A stretch of DNA of 64,000 bases, taken from the NCBI RefSeq assembly GCF_963855985.1, contig NC_087093.1:9431501-9495500 (forward strand). Reading direction: 5' to 3'. A model generated the notes under the pieces. The model worked only from the letters and a program-made list of their open reading frames with translations. It ran no database searches and was not told where the DNA came from. Position numbers and translations under genes: made by a program. This document shows, in pieces, positions 22,676 to 35,072 of the stretch. Each line of letters starts with the position of its first letter. Positions within the stretch are counted from its first letter, which is position 1. Source of the stretch: Ostrinia nubilalis. Taxonomy: Eukaryota; Arthropoda; Insecta; Lepidoptera; Crambidae.

Positions 22676-23425
22676 ATGTCGCTTACTATGGGCCTCATAA
22701 GAAGGCTCAAGGTCACCCAAAGGGTGATGGAGCGGGCTATGCTCGGGGTTTCCCTGCGTGATCGAATCAGAAATGAGGAGATCCGCAGGAGAACCAAAGT
22801 GACCGACATAGCAGGCAGAATTGCTAAAATCAAGTGGCAGTGGGCGGGACACATAGCTCGTAGAGACGATGGCCATTGGGGCAGAAAATTTCTTGAGTGG
22901 CGACCACGGGCTTAGGGTTGCCAGGCGTCCGGCTTTAGCCGGACATGTTTGGATTTATAGGGGCTTGTCCGGCCAAACATTGTCTTGTCCGGCCTGTCCG
23001 GCTTTTGTTAGGCTTTTTATGTGGCTGCCGCGCCAGTCGAAACTCGAGCCACAGATTAATATAACGTAATTCATTCAAAGATGATAGTACCCTCTCATGA
23101 GCTATGACGCATATTGTACCCCCCCCCCCCCCCCGTGACATGGTACATTAGCTATTAAAAAGGTATGTCCGACTTTTAGGGTAAAATGTCCGGCCAAATG
23201 AAGCACAGAGTCCGGCTTTTGTGTTTTTGGACCTGGCAACCCTACACGGGCTGGAAGACGTAGCGTGGGCAGGCCTCCTACTAGGTGGACCGACGATCTG
23301 GTAAAGGTCGAGGGAAGAACCTGAATGCGGGCAGCGCAGGACTGTTCATTATGAAAAACCTATGGAAAACCCAAAGGATTCTCGCCTTTGTCCAGCAGTG
23401 AACGTCATTTGGCTGTAACGACGAA
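22676..23425 (+). mobile_element. RTE 3' fragment, interrupted by a hAT MITE
   Basis: The first piece (22,676-22,912) encodes the RTE tail ([33 protein letters not shown]) and stops at CACGGGCT. The second piece (23,245-23,425) resumes at CACGGGCTGGAAGACGTAGC and runs to CCAGCAGTG and a short CGACGAA tail. Removing the insert and one CACGGGCT copy rejoins the two halves exactly. Confidence 0.9.
22913..23244. mobile_element. 332-bp hAT-type MITE
   Basis: Perfect 13-bp terminal inverted repeats (TAGGGTTGCCAGG / CCTGGCAACCCTA) are flanked by the 8-bp direct repeat CACGGGCT (22,905-22,912 and 23,245-23,252). An 8-bp duplication with such ends is the hAT pattern. Near both ends the word TCCGGC(TTT) or its mirror occurs several times, as expected of transposase-binding subterminal repeats. 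A 16-base C run lies at 23,119-23,134. No transposase is present. Confidence 0.92.
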
Positions 23426-24529
23426 ATAGGAAAGAATGTAACTATCAAAAATCTTCTCTAAGGCAGCATTTTTCCAATTTCGCAACGAGCGCGGCAATCA
23501 CACTTAACTAACAGACTAACAGAGAGCATAGCGAAATCTATTTTAATCACCAATTTTCAAAACTTCCGGAACACTTTCCAGGTAACCACGTTAATTTGTA
23601 ACAAACGACTGGACTATAATTTAATTGATATAAAAATTTGGGTACATCTTCTCAAAAACAAAAGAACTGGTGCTAAAAGGGTTAAGTGACGTTTTGACAT
23701 TTGTAGAGGGCCTTGTAGAAGGGGAGGCTATGGTGCTGAATGTGGATTAACTCGAGTGTCATAGTAACTTATTAGACTGCTAAGCTTGATGATATAAAGA
23801 AAAATATTTTATTCAATGTACATAGTCTGGTCATAAGTTCTGTCATATGATAATAACTTTTGAATTTTGAATGAAGGTTTCAAAAACATTTTTTACTGAA
23901 TTAGAATTAAAAAGAAAAAATGTGCGATAGTTCGAATTTTATTGTATGTGTAGTGGACGCATAAATAAGTCCGAACTGCAGTTGTCACGTTGCATTGCTA
24001 CGCGCCAAAGCTGATTTTCGTTGTGCTGAAAAAATTTAGTTTATCTTTTCATTAAATGATAGGTATAGGTGTACCAGAATCTCATGGCAAACAAAAATAT
24101 TGGAAAAGTGTGTCTTTCATAATATGATGGCAAATGTCTATGGATTTATTGTCACCTGTCAAAGTAAATCAAGTGAATTGTCAGTCGCTGCAGAAATTTT
24201 GTAATCTCTTCATACCTATTTGTTATTTTTGTGGAAAAGTCGAAAAAGCTCAAGCAAGTCATATTGTTTTCAATGTGTATTGTAAAATAAGGCATAATTT
24301 AAAGTCAATCTTTGATTTTAAAGCGCGTCGTTGACTTGACAGTAAGTTGGAGTGAAATTTGATACATTTAGTTTATTACCTAACTGCGTCAGAAGGGTTT
24401 TTTTAATATTATTCTTATAATAGCTGCTTTATCGGGGGTTTCAGGTGTACCTCACAAATTGGTGCAGAGGAATGGTGAGTGTTAAGACCGTGTAAATAAA
24501 ATTGAAAAAGATTTCATCAATCTTTGAAG
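23426..24529. other. Intergenic DNA / possible 5' part of the next retroelement
   Basis: The open frame at 24,134-24,334 contains a Cys-x2-Cys ... Cys arrangement (CYFCG) but matches no family I can name. It may belong to ORF1 of the CR1-group element that follows. Confidence 0.3.
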
Positions 24530-25133
24530 CATCAACCTAATGTTTGCCTTAAGCCATCATTGTCAAAACCATCTAGAAATGTCGTTATACTATCAGACAG
24601 TCTAGGGATAGGTTATGGGCCACTGTTACACAAAAAAAATTGACTGCAATGTTTTGAATAATTGTATGCCAGATGCCTCTTTTGACCAGATAATGAATAG
24701 CCTACAACAAAGTAACTTAAATAGGGAATCTATACTAGTTCTTGTATTAGGAAGTTCACAGAGTGTTAACAAAAGAAATGTTATTCACCACTTCTCTTCT
24801 CTCTGCCATCTTAATGTTAAAAAAGTAATTTTGTGTGCCTTGCCCTTCTGTAGAAATTATTCAAAAGAGAGGAATAACAGTATTCACTTATTGAATACTC
24901 AAATATTTAATTTATGTCAACGTCACAGCGACAAATTTGTATTTTTCGACACAAATAAATTTATTGATAAACAATTGACTGGCAGCCCTATACACCTGCC
25001 TCATAATTTAAGATCACAATTAGCTACTTTGTTAGCATACAATATTAATTGTATTTTTAATCATGACAATAGTATAAAAAATACTAGCAGTAATAATGTA
25101 ATAGTGCCTACTAGTACTAGTAGTTTAAACTAA
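24530..25133 (+). pseudogene. CR1-group ORF1 remnant, esterase-like
   Basis: The frame from about 24,530 encodes NVVILSDSLGIGYGP, the first block of an SGNH/GDSL-type esterase. It then breaks at the A8 run near 24,635 and continues in another frame to the stop at 25,133 (ILVLVLGSSQSV, then VILCALPFCRNY). Several CR1-group elements carry an esterase-like domain in ORF1 upstream of the EN-RT ORF2, which begins 27 bases further on. The homopolymer frameshift shows this copy is inactive. The assignment as an esterase is by motif only. Confidence 0.55.
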
Positions 25134-25159
25134 GACATCAGACAAAGGCCAGCCCTTCC

Positions 25160-28100
25160 ATGTTTAATATTGTTCACCAAAATATCCAGGGTTTGGCCGG
25201 CAAGGATCTAGAATTAGAATTATTTTTAAAAAGCCATAATGTAAATGTCATTTGTATTACTGAACATTGGCTAAAAAAGGCAGAAGGTTCCTTTCATATT
25301 GATGGTTATCAATTATCTAGTGCTTTTTTTCGAAAATCTGCTATTCACGGTGGATCTGTAATATTTATTAATAATAATTTAAAATGCAAGGGACGACATG
25401 ACGTAGTAGGGCTTTCGGTTGAGCGAGTTATTGAAATTTCTTGTGTGGAGCTTGAGAGATATATTGTATTATGCGTGTATCGACCACCTTCTGGTGACTT
25501 TAGTGTATTTGAGGCGGTTATGGAAGATGCCCTTAATAAGGTCAGCAACAAAAATAAAAAAATCTTAGTTTGTGGTGACTTTAACGTTAACTTGATGGAA
25601 AGCTCATCCACGAGTATGAGACTGCTAACTCTTTTAAATCTTTTGATTTACATGGCCAATTCATGGAGCCGACAAGAATAACAGATACAACGGCTACCTG
25701 TTTAGATAACATATTTTGTAATTGTGTTCCCGAAAGAAAATCAATTATTAACAAGTTAACTTCTGATCATTGTGGCCAATTAGTTTCATTAAAATGTACC
25801 ACTCTAAATAATGATAATACTCAAAAACTAATTATTTGTACACCTATTACAAGTGGTCGATTAGAAAATTTCAAGAATAATTTAAGTAATAAAGTGCATC
25901 TTGTTCCATACACCGAGGGTGACCCAGAGGCACTTTACAGTAATCTCTTTGACTGCATCAAAAATGAGTACAAGAAAGTCTTTACTGTGAAAAAAATTCA
26001 ACCAAAGGAACGTTCGAAATTTAGTGACTGGGCAACTATAGGTATACACAAGAGCAGAAATACATTATATGAGTTATACGGTATGAAAAGGTACAATAAT
26101 AGTTTATCTTTTAAAGACCATATCAAAAAATATTCTAAAATGTTTAAAAAAGTTTGCTACTTGGCTAAATCTCTGTATATACGAGATAAAATAAACAACG
26201 CCAATAATAAAATAAAAGAGACATGGAATGTAATAAATCATGAAACTGGCAAAACTAAGCCGCGTGACAGTGAATTTGCACTCAAAATAGATGATTGTTC
26301 AATTAATACGGACAAAGAAGTAGCAGACGCTTTTGATAAATTCTTCTCTAACATACCACTTGTTACCACTGCAAACTTGAACTCCTCATCTACTGAGGCT
26401 GAATTAATCCTTAAAGATCATGTAGCTCCCTGTAACTCACAACTTACCTTTAAACACATCACTCCTTTGGATATTATAAAAGCTTTTAATAAGCTAAATG
26501 TAAAAAATACTACTGATCTATGGGGAATCTCTGTGAAGGTAGTCAATCATATTATCCACATCATTGCCCCACAGTTGGCGATTATATTTAACAACTGTGT
26601 GGATAAGGGGGTCTTCCCGGACCTTATGAAGCATAGCAAAGTTCTGCCGCTCTTTAAGTCTGGCAGCAGGCTCGACCCTAGTAATTTTAGGCCAATTTCA
26701 ATCTTACCAGCTTTAAGTAAAATTTTTGAGAAAATTATACAAGAACAGCTTACGATCTATTTCACTTTAAATAAACTTTTTCATAGTGAACAGTATGGTT
26801 TTACTAAGGGTCGTTCCACTACCGACGCTGGTGCTACTCTCTTCAAACATATTTTTGGGGCTTGGGAGGATTCTCAGAATGCCTTAGGGGTGTTTTGCGA
26901 CCTATCAAAGGCTTTCGATTGTGTTGAACATCAAACGCTAATTCGAAAACTAGAATATTACGGAGTCAGGGATTCAGCACTTTCATTTATTCTATCGTAT
27001 CTCAGTGGCAGGATTCAAAGAGTAGATATAAACGGAACTATTTCATGTGGGTCACCCGTAAAAATGGGAGTTCCTCAAGGGTCCATTCTGGGTCCATTAT
27101 TATTTCTCATCTATATAAATGATCTTCCATCATTTGTAAAGAACTCCTGTGAAATCGTATTATTTGCCGACGACACATCTTTGATTTTTAATAGGGGAGA
27201 GGGGGGCAGCTTTGAACAATTTTCATACTTTATTAAATATCTTCCAAATTTGAACGATTGCATTAATTTTTTCTTCCTAGATAGAGGTCATGGTTATCAC
27301 ACAACAAAATAATGATGTTCTTCTTAATTATTCATGAACGCTTATTAAGATATTTAGATTTTTGCACAGACCTATAAACGTTCAAAACTGCCCCGTAGTC
27401 GGGGCAGCCTTGAACACGCCTGGGGCAGTTTTGAATTAGTATTTTTTTCAATGAAATAAAACTGAATATTTATGAATGTGTATTTTTAAAATAATTAATA
27501 AACAAAATTTTAAATGATCAGTGTCATTTGGGATCAATTTAACATGTTTATTTTATTTTACATCACTCTGTACAAGGTAACACAAAACTTAGGGATATTA
27601 TTAAAAAAAAGTAAATATAAGATATATCAATTAACTAAATACTAATAAACTTTCTGTTTAATGACACATCAAAGACAAAACTGCATAATTTAAAAAATAT
27701 CAATCAACTACTAAAACTAGCTCTTGCCCGGACTTCACCCAGCTTGAAATTTTATCTGTCACAGTAAAGCAATCTGCTTATTTTTTATGTAAAAATCTTC
27801 TACGAAGTATTAGAAAGCTTTAGGTTTCATAATACCACTTAAAAAAGAAAATTGATAAAGTTCAAAGGTGCCCCAACCATTTCGTTCAAAGCTGCCCCAT
27901 GGGTATATTTCCAGAAAAAAACATAAATTTAATAACGGAACATACTTTTATATAGCAATTTCTTATCAAATCTTCATTGAAACTATTTAAACTTCCATAT
28001 AGTAAACAAACCAATCACTATTTTATAAAACTACGTCCACAAAATCCTTAGAACCAAAATAAAAAAGTGCGAAATTGGCAGTCAAAAACAAAAAAACACT

Positions 28101-29047
28101 TTTGCCGGTTAACCTACAGTTAGATCTTAAAAATGAGATGTGACGGCTATGCGCATCAGTGCTGGCAATATAAATTATGATTTATACCATTGTATCCTAA
28201 ACCAGTGATTTTTAAATTCATTTGTTCTAAGCTGCCCCTGTCCAAAGCTGCCCCCCTCTCCCTATTAATAGAAACAAGGCTAACTTTGACGATGTAAATG
28301 ATGCACTATCAAGAGTTCTAAGTTGGTTCACCGCAAACAATCTGCAACTCAATGCTAAAAAAAACAAAATGTATTAAATTCACTCTGCCCAACGTAAAAT
28401 CTGTTGATACCCAAATAATATTGAATAATGATACAATTGAGCTTGTGGATACGACGATATTTTTGGGACTTACACTGGACTCTAAACTTCAGTGGGCAAG
28501 TAGGCTTAGCTCAGCTGCTTTTGCAATTAAGAAAATAAGATCTCTAACTGATATTCCAACAGCTCGCTTAGTTTACTTTAGTTACTTTCATAGCCTGCTA
28601 TCATATGGAATCATACTATGGGGAAAGGCAGCTGATTTTGAAACTATATTCATCCTACAAAAAAGAGCTATTAGGTCCATTTATAAATTGAAACCAAGAG
28701 CATCCCTCAGGGAGAAGTTTAAAGAAATTGGTATTCTCACGGCCGCCTCACAATACATCTTAAATTGTATTATATTTGTTCACCAAAATATAAATAAATA
28801 CTTGAAAAATAGCGACGTTCACAACTTTAACACGAGAAACAAAAATAAATTAGCTATACCTAATCTTAGACTTCAAAAAGTATATGGTACTTTTATGGGA
28901 CAGAGTATTCACTATTATAACAAAGTTCCTGAAGACTATAAAAAACTACCCATTAATAAATTTAAAAGTATAGTTAAAGAACACTTACTAAAAAAAGCTT
29001 ATTACACTACAAATGATTACCTTAATGATAAATTACCTTGGAAATAA
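25160..29047 (+). pseudogene. CR1-group ORF2 (endonuclease + reverse transcriptase), broken
   Basis: The N-terminal APE-type endonuclease (25,160-25,640) shows HQNIQGL, TEHWL, VYRPPSG and GDFNVNL. The frame slips by one base near 25,613 and continues from 25,640 with SDHCG and then the reverse transcriptase: FRPISILP, GFTKGRST, DLSKAFD, GVPQGSILGP and FADDTSLIF. A 1.07-kb transposon interrupts it just after the catalytic box (27,194-28,262). RT resumes at 28,269 (NRNKANFDDV) and slips again in the A8 run near 28,360, with the thumb and C-terminus in 28,352-29,047. With three frameshifts including the one in ORF1 and one insertion it is a fossil. It is close in style to, but not the same as, the fragment at 19,578-20,642. 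Confidence 0.85.
27194..28262. mobile_element. TA-flanked DNA transposon with reiterated GGGGCAGC subterminal words
   Basis: The termini GGGGAGAGGGGGGCAGCTTT (left) and, inverted, GGGAGAGGGGGGCAGCTTTG (right) are preceded by TA on both sides. The core GGGGCAG.TTTGAA or its mirror recurs at about 27,385, 27,402, 27,423, 27,870, 27,890 and 28,232-28,260. No transposase frame is present. The duplication could be TA or TTAA (TTAATAG occurs on both sides); excision of the element with either restores the host RT frame. Confidence 0.8.
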
Positions 29048-29090
29048 GTCTCTCAGGCTCTCACAATGTACCTAATTAATTGTATAGATA

Positions 29091-30809
29091 GGGCAAGTGA
29101 CCCGGTTGTGGCCACCGACCCCTTTGTGGCCATTTAGAACTTCAAATCGTTATAACTAAGGCAAAGACTAATATATTACTCTATGGTTTACGGGAATAAA
29201 AATATCTAATATTAGCAACACTGATAGCGTTAACAGCTTTGATGTGTCAAGCTTCACTTCAATCCAACAAGTCATTATTTTTTTAGAAGCGTTAATTGTT
29301 TTAAGTCTTAGCAAAAAGGCTAAGGCGAGCGGGTGAGTAAATAATCATCATTTTCTAAATCCTTCTTATTTTTTTAAATGTTTATGTTAATCCTTAATAA
29401 AGAATACACTGTCTAAGTGGTACTAATGATATTTTATCGCTATTTGTTTATTAAGTGGGTTTATGAGAGGTGGCCACTAATGGAGCCAGAATGAATGAAT
29501 TTTCCCATCTTTGGCCACATGACTGACCAAAAGTGGTGCACGAAGAACCCCACTTTTGGCCATGTAGTTTTTATCGTGATTTTTCAATTTAATTACTTAG
29601 CTATTTTGATATAAGTAATCGATTCATTTTCAGAGTTACGATTATAATGCCTCCACCGAAACCAAATACTAAAAAAATCGGTGTTGTGAAAAGAAAATTG
29701 TTCCAGTACTAACCGCATAAACTTATACTATAGGTTAATGTTGATCTCCTTAATTGTAATTTCAATTCAAGCTGAGATATTATATTTCATACTAGCAGCC
29801 GCCCACGACTTCGTACGCGTGGATCCCGTTTTACCCCCTTCATCTACCTCACGCGGTTTAGATTTTTTCGTACAAATGTTTTTTCCCGCTAACTCCCGTT
29901 CCCGTGGGAATTTTGCAATATCCTGTTACTAAGCTTTAAGTTTACTAAGGTACCTGCATGCAAAATTTCAAGCGTCTAACTTAAGCGGTTTAGATTTTTC
30001 ATACAAAAGGATTTTCCCGCGAATTCCCGTTCCCGTGGGAATTTCGGTAATTCCTTATTGTAACTAAGTTTTAAGTTTACTAAGGTACCTACATACCAAA
30101 TTTCAAGCGTCTAACTTAAGCAGTTTAGATTTTTCATACAAAAGGATTTTCCCGCGAATTCCCGTTCCCGTGGGAATTTCGGGAATTCCTTGTTGTAACT
30201 AAGCTTAAAGTTTACTAAGGTACCTACATACCAAATTTCAAGCGTCTAACTTAAGCAGTTTAGATTTTTCATACAAAAGGATTTTCCCGCGAATTCCCGT
30301 TCCCGTGGGAATTTCGGGAATTCCTTGTTGTAACTAAGCTTTAAGTTTACTAAGGTACCTACATACCAAATTTCAAGCGTCTAACTTAAGCAGTTTAGAT
30401 TTTTCATACAAAAGGATTTTCCCGCTAATTCCCGTTCCCGTGGGAATTCCTAAGTATACTATAACCTGCCCAAGAGTATGAAAAATAATTGTACCAAGTT
30501 TTGTTAAAATCCGTCGAGTAGTTTTTGTTTTTTTTATGAATTTTGATGGCCAGAACTGGCACATGACTGTGGCCAGAAATGGGGTAAAGCTGGCCAGAAA
30601 TGGCACAAATTCCCATTTCTTTTTCTTTTCTACAGGATTATTTTTCCATTGAATCATTATGAAAAAAAATGTATCCTTAGGCTAGATCTAAATATTTTAT
30701 GTTTAATCACTTTTTACATGAAATAAGTCCGTGATAACAAAAACTGTAAAATGACATAGCCTCAAAGTCTAAAAAATTCTTAAAATGGCCAAAACCGGGT
30801 CACCTGCCC
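29091..30809. mobile_element. TA-flanked DNA transposon with reiterated TGGCCA words
   Basis: The left end GGGCAAGTGACCCGGTTGTG is mirrored on the right by GGGCAGGTGACCCGGTTTTG (inverted), with TA outside both. The word GTGGCCA or TTGGCCA recurs near both ends (29,108, 29,128, 29,470, 29,513, 29,557 and 30,547, 30,570, 30,590, 30,785). The interior is occupied by a 135-bp tandem repeat and no transposase is seen. It lies just 3' of the CR1 ORF2 stop, probably within its 3' UTR. Confidence 0.8.
29842..30450. repeat. 135-bp tandem repeat, about 4.5 copies
   Basis: The anchor GCGTCTAACTTAAG starts at 29,972, 30,107, 30,242 and 30,377, giving an exact 135-base period. Each unit contains GATTTTCCCGCGAATTCCCG, a TTCCCGTGGGAA palindrome and CTAAGGTACCTACATACC. 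The outermost units are more diverged than the inner ones, as expected for unequal exchange. The same unit occurs once or twice, inverted, at 33,130-33,330. Confidence 0.9.
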
Positions 30810-30840
30810 TACATTAGTTGCCATCTCTTTCTATTATATT

Positions 30841-31520
30841 ATGGTGCCTTGCTTTTCTGTCTGGAGTTTTCATACCTTGTCTACTAAATAGTTTTATATC
30901 TGGCACTTAGTCAGAAGGGTATCTTGGACTTGTCATGCTCACTAAAATGTCTTTGGGGTAGTGGCGTATGAGGCGGGTCGCTACATTCCCTACAATATGG
31001 TCGAGTGAAGCGATGGCTGGTTCACACGTCATGTCTGTGAACAGGCGCTGCCTTCGGGGACTGGTCAAGACAAGATATACCTACCTTAAATTTTTTAACA
31101 TAACAATTAACAATCAACTTAGACAGTGGCACGGCACTAAATATAAGTATATACAATTTATTTAAAACTACCACACGGTTTTGTTATGGTGCCTTGCTTT
31201 TCTCTCTAGAGTTTTCTTGCCTTGTCTCCTAAATAGTTTTATATCTGGCACTTAGCCAGAAGGATATCTTAGACTTGTCATGCTCACTAAAATGTCTCTG
31301 GGGTAGTGGCGTGTGAGGCGGGTCGTTACATTCCCTATAATATGGTCGAGTGAAGCGATGGCTGGTTCACACGTCATGTCTGTGAACAGGCGCTGCCTTC
31401 GGGGACTGGTCAAGGAAAGATATACCTGACATAAAATATATGTATCAAAACGCAACAATTAACCTAGAAATTAGCACGGCACTAAAGAAATAAATATTCA
31501 AAACTGCCACGCGGTCTCGT
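30841..31520. repeat. Tandem duplication, 345-bp unit, two copies
   Basis: ATGGTGCCTTGCTTTTCT begins at 30,841 and 31,186. The two units match through the CACTTAG.CAGAAGG, GGGTAGTGGCGT and CTGCCTTCGGGGACTGGTCA words, then diverge near the end. No coding signal is convincing; the small frames on either strand are not conserved in length. Confidence 0.85.
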
Positions 31521-31760
31521 GCTAGATGGGCGTCTTAAAGGCCACCTTCTATTAACGGGAGCGCGTGGTAAGTAACTTGCTTCTGAATGTATGTAACTTC
31601 CTACTTTTTTATATTTTTTTATATTTTTAAACCGGCAGACAGTGGTGACTGAGTTTGTTGCGGCGCTTCTTCTCAGCACTTGCCAAATGTTTGTCTCGAA
31701 GCGCTAGTAGGGCAAAAAAAGAATGAGACATGTTATTATTATTATTATTATCTTGATCAT
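31521..31760 (-). mobile_element. Lepidopteran retroposon 3' piece with (ATT)n
   Basis: Contains GAGTTTGTTGCGGCGCTTCT, then CTCAGCACTTGCCAAATG, AGCGCTAGTAGGGC and an (ATT)n run. Related pieces are at 7,450 and 46,905. Orientation is uncertain. Confidence 0.45.
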
Positions 31761-32606
31761 CTATTGAAGAAAAGTGGAATCCTTGGAATCGTTTTCTAGT
31801 TCTGAATGAAGTGATTAGTTATAAGTATGATACATAATAAAATTAGTTACATAAAGTAATATACGATTTACTTATTTTTCAAGACATTTTCCTATTATTA
31901 TTACTGACGGGATTGCTACCATGTACCTTAGTTTTGAGTTTCCAATATTTCGGCACTGTTGCAAGCGCCATGGTCACGGAGTAACTGAAGAAATTAAAAC
32001 CAGACATCGTTCAGATGTGCGTTCAAAAGACCTGAGATTTAAAAAAATCCAACGTTTTGTTTTACAGTAAGCGAAAAAAAAGTGACTTGAAAATGGAATA
32101 CAAAATGATAAGGTATGGTAAATGATAAGTCTTTATCAATGAAGAAGCAGAAGTTCAATTTCATGTGTCCTCCATCTAGGCTAGTTTCCATCGTCACTCA
32201 AAGTTTGGCTGCGGTCTCAAATTTGGGCTTAATTGAGGCATAAGAACTAATGCCGTTTTATATCAAAAATTCATACTTAGAGGTAATCAACCAGGTACAA
32301 AGTATTTCCTTGTATGTTAGTCTGCCACTCTTTAGTAAGTCCCGAAATCCCCGCTTCGGCTCCCCTACTAACCATTCTAACCATTGTACACAGATAATAT
32401 CTTACATGCAGCTTTTCATGTTACTACGTCACATTTTCAAAATCCGCGCGGAAAATCGCTCCTAGCGGAAGAGCGCACTTTGAGCTTGAATATTTCAGTC
32501 ATTTTTAAAGATATCAAAAAAGTAAAAATACAGTATTCATTCTAATTTTTTGTAGTTTTTTTTTGGCATCTTCAACAAAAATTGTGCGCCATGTCCATTA
32601 GGTAAG
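31761..32606. other. Intergenic DNA, no gene seen
   Basis: No supported gene or paired repeat. The frame at 32,250-32,465 has no motif. Confidence 0.45.
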
Positions 32607-33643
32607 AATCTCGGAATTCGAGATACCCAGCTGTAAGTCTGTAAATACTTGTATATTGACACCCTAAAAGTTGTCTCAAAACCTACAGATGGTAGGGTGT
32701 AAGCAACTATTAAATTTTAAGGTCAAAGGTCACAAAAATCGGTTTTTTGCGCTTTTTTTTGGAAATATCTCATTTCCTATGGGTTTTTTGCTATTTGTAT
32801 TTATTATCAATATTGTAGAATACAAAATTCTCTACAAATTTTGTTCAAAAAAATTTATTATACGGTGAACCGTTTTCGAGATAGAGGGCGGCCGCTAGTA
32901 CTTATAATAAATCTGTAGAGAGGTCAATTCTGTACATGAAATATATTTTCAAAATAACTATCAGGGGGTGATTAGTGATCGATACTGATGCCAAAAATGC
33001 AATCAGTAAAATTTTTGTCTGTCGGTCTGTCCGTCTGTATGTTCCTAATAGAAACAAAAACTACACGACGGATTTTAACGAAACTTGGTACAATTATTCT
33101 TCATACTCCTGGGCAGGTTATAGTATACTTAGGAATTCCCACGGGAACAGGAATTAGCGGGAAAATCCTTTTGTATGAAAAATCTAAACGCTTAACGGAA
33201 GTTAGACGCTTGAATTTGGCATGTAGGTACCTTAGTAAACTTAAAGCTTAGTTACAACAAGGAATTCCCGAAATTCCCACGGGAATTAGCGGGAAAATCC
33301 TTTTGTATGAAAAATCTAAACCGCTTAAGTTGATCTGAAGTGATGCAGTGACCGCGCGCTCTCCGCCCTCTATCTCGAAAACGGTTCACCGTATAAAAAA
33401 AATTTTTAAGCAAAATTTGTAGAGAATTTAGTATTCTACAATATTGATAATAAATACAAATAGCAAAAAACCCATGGGAAATGAGATATTTCTAAAAAAA
33501 GCGCAAAAAACCGATTTTTGTGACCGTTGACCTTGAAATTTAATAGTTGCTTACACCCTACCATATGTAGGTTTTGAGACAACTTTTAGGGTGTCAATAT
33601 ACAAGTATTTACAGATATTACAGCTGGGTATCTCGAATTCCGA
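32607..33643. mobile_element. Long inverted-repeat element (about 290-bp arms)
   Basis: Arms 32,607-32,892 and 33,357-33,643 mirror each other closely (GAATTCGAGATACCCAGCTG / CAGCTGGGTATCTCGAATTC; GGTGAACCGTTTTCGAGATA and its mirror). The middle (about 32,975-33,345) is another repeat beginning AACTACACGACGGATTTTAA and ending with TTCCCACGGGAA-type units also present, inverted, at 29,842-30,540. The arms have open stretches but no family motif. It appears to be a foldback-type DNA element with a later insertion or capture in its loop. Confidence 0.75.
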
Positions 33644-34199
33644 GGTGAACTTACTATAATGACTGGACTATTAACCGAGAGCACATGTATCTATCGCCTG
33701 AACGAGCAGGGGGGTGTTATGTGGTGATGCTACGAGTATATTGGTGTTCTATCTTCCTTCTTAAAATTTTCAAATTACCTACAAATACAAAACACTGCTA
33801 TTTGACATAGTAAAACATTCAATCAACAAATAAAGATTTCTGGATACTGATTCCCGACCTATAAAACTAAAAGTTGTAAGTTTATCTTTGTTTATATTCC
33901 TGAAAAAACTCTTCTCCATCGTGTTGACTGTAGCCATTTTTTAGACGGAATCAGATCGAATCAATCCTAAAATTTTGTACCAAACTTCTACACAATGTTA
34001 TACACACTATGGGAATCGAACCAGATTAAAACCAATCCCAGATAGGTAATTAATTAGTTAAGTAGTGAGTCGAACAACGTAAAGTACTGAAATACAAAGG
34101 TAAAAGACTTATTAAAAGTTATTAATTACAATTCCCTATAAAATAACGTACTTAATGTAATAACCCGAATACAAATAAGAGAGTTTAAAAAATAAACAT

Positions 34200-35072
34200 G
34201 TTTATGTAAGAAAAATTTATTCACAGTTTTGTTTTACATCAAAAGCTTGATTACATTAACTTATGCTAACAGTCATGTTCGCTTACATTAGATTTATCTA
34301 TTTAACAAATATACTTATGTTTATGGTATTATTTTTAACTAGTTTTTTCATTTCTATTTTGTCAGCGCTTTCATTAATGAACGAATAAGGTTAAATAGCC
34401 TCACTATCATGTTTGTAAATCTAGTTCTTGAAAATCTATACATATGTACTTATACCTGCTTGCTTATATTTTATTCTTACATTTATATCGTGGTCAATTG
34501 TATGCGGTAAAAAATCTTTTTATATTTACATTACGCAATTTAGATGTTCTACATATTTTCTAGAACACAGAATGAAAACTTAGATTGTCTCAATTCTTTT
34601 ACGACTTACGTCCAATTTTCAAAGTTGTTTGTTTTAGAAGAAAACAGAATACATTTACAAATCCAGTTGTATTTTAAATTACCATTTATAAACTAGTAAC
34701 AGAAACAAACAATATCACAGTTTTTCGCCAATTCAACAACAATTTTCAAAGTAACAAAGTCATTATGATTTATCGCTAACGTTTAATATTAATTACGTAG
34801 TTTAAGATAACATTTTTTGTTATAAAGCCTAAATATAGATCTTTTAGGTAAGTATACAAAATCTAAAGGCCGATTTTTCAATTATTATTTTTGTCTGTAA
34901 AATCAAATATTTTCCGTCTGGTCAGGACTTAGAGGAAATAAAAAGTTTTTATAGCATTTATCTTTAAAAGATAAGTCAAACAAAACTTAGTCTTAATTAC
35001 TAGGTGCAGCCATTCTTACGTATATATTTTTATAAGTACTTTTATTTAAATTCAATAGAAAGTTTATAATAT
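34200..35072 (-). other. Probable 3' UTR of the Ig-domain gene
   Basis: This AT-rich block is unusually free of transposon pieces for the window. AATAAA on the minus strand occurs at 35,041-35,046, right after the stop, and again near 34,216, where a long UTR could end. Extent is inferred only. Confidence 0.4.
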
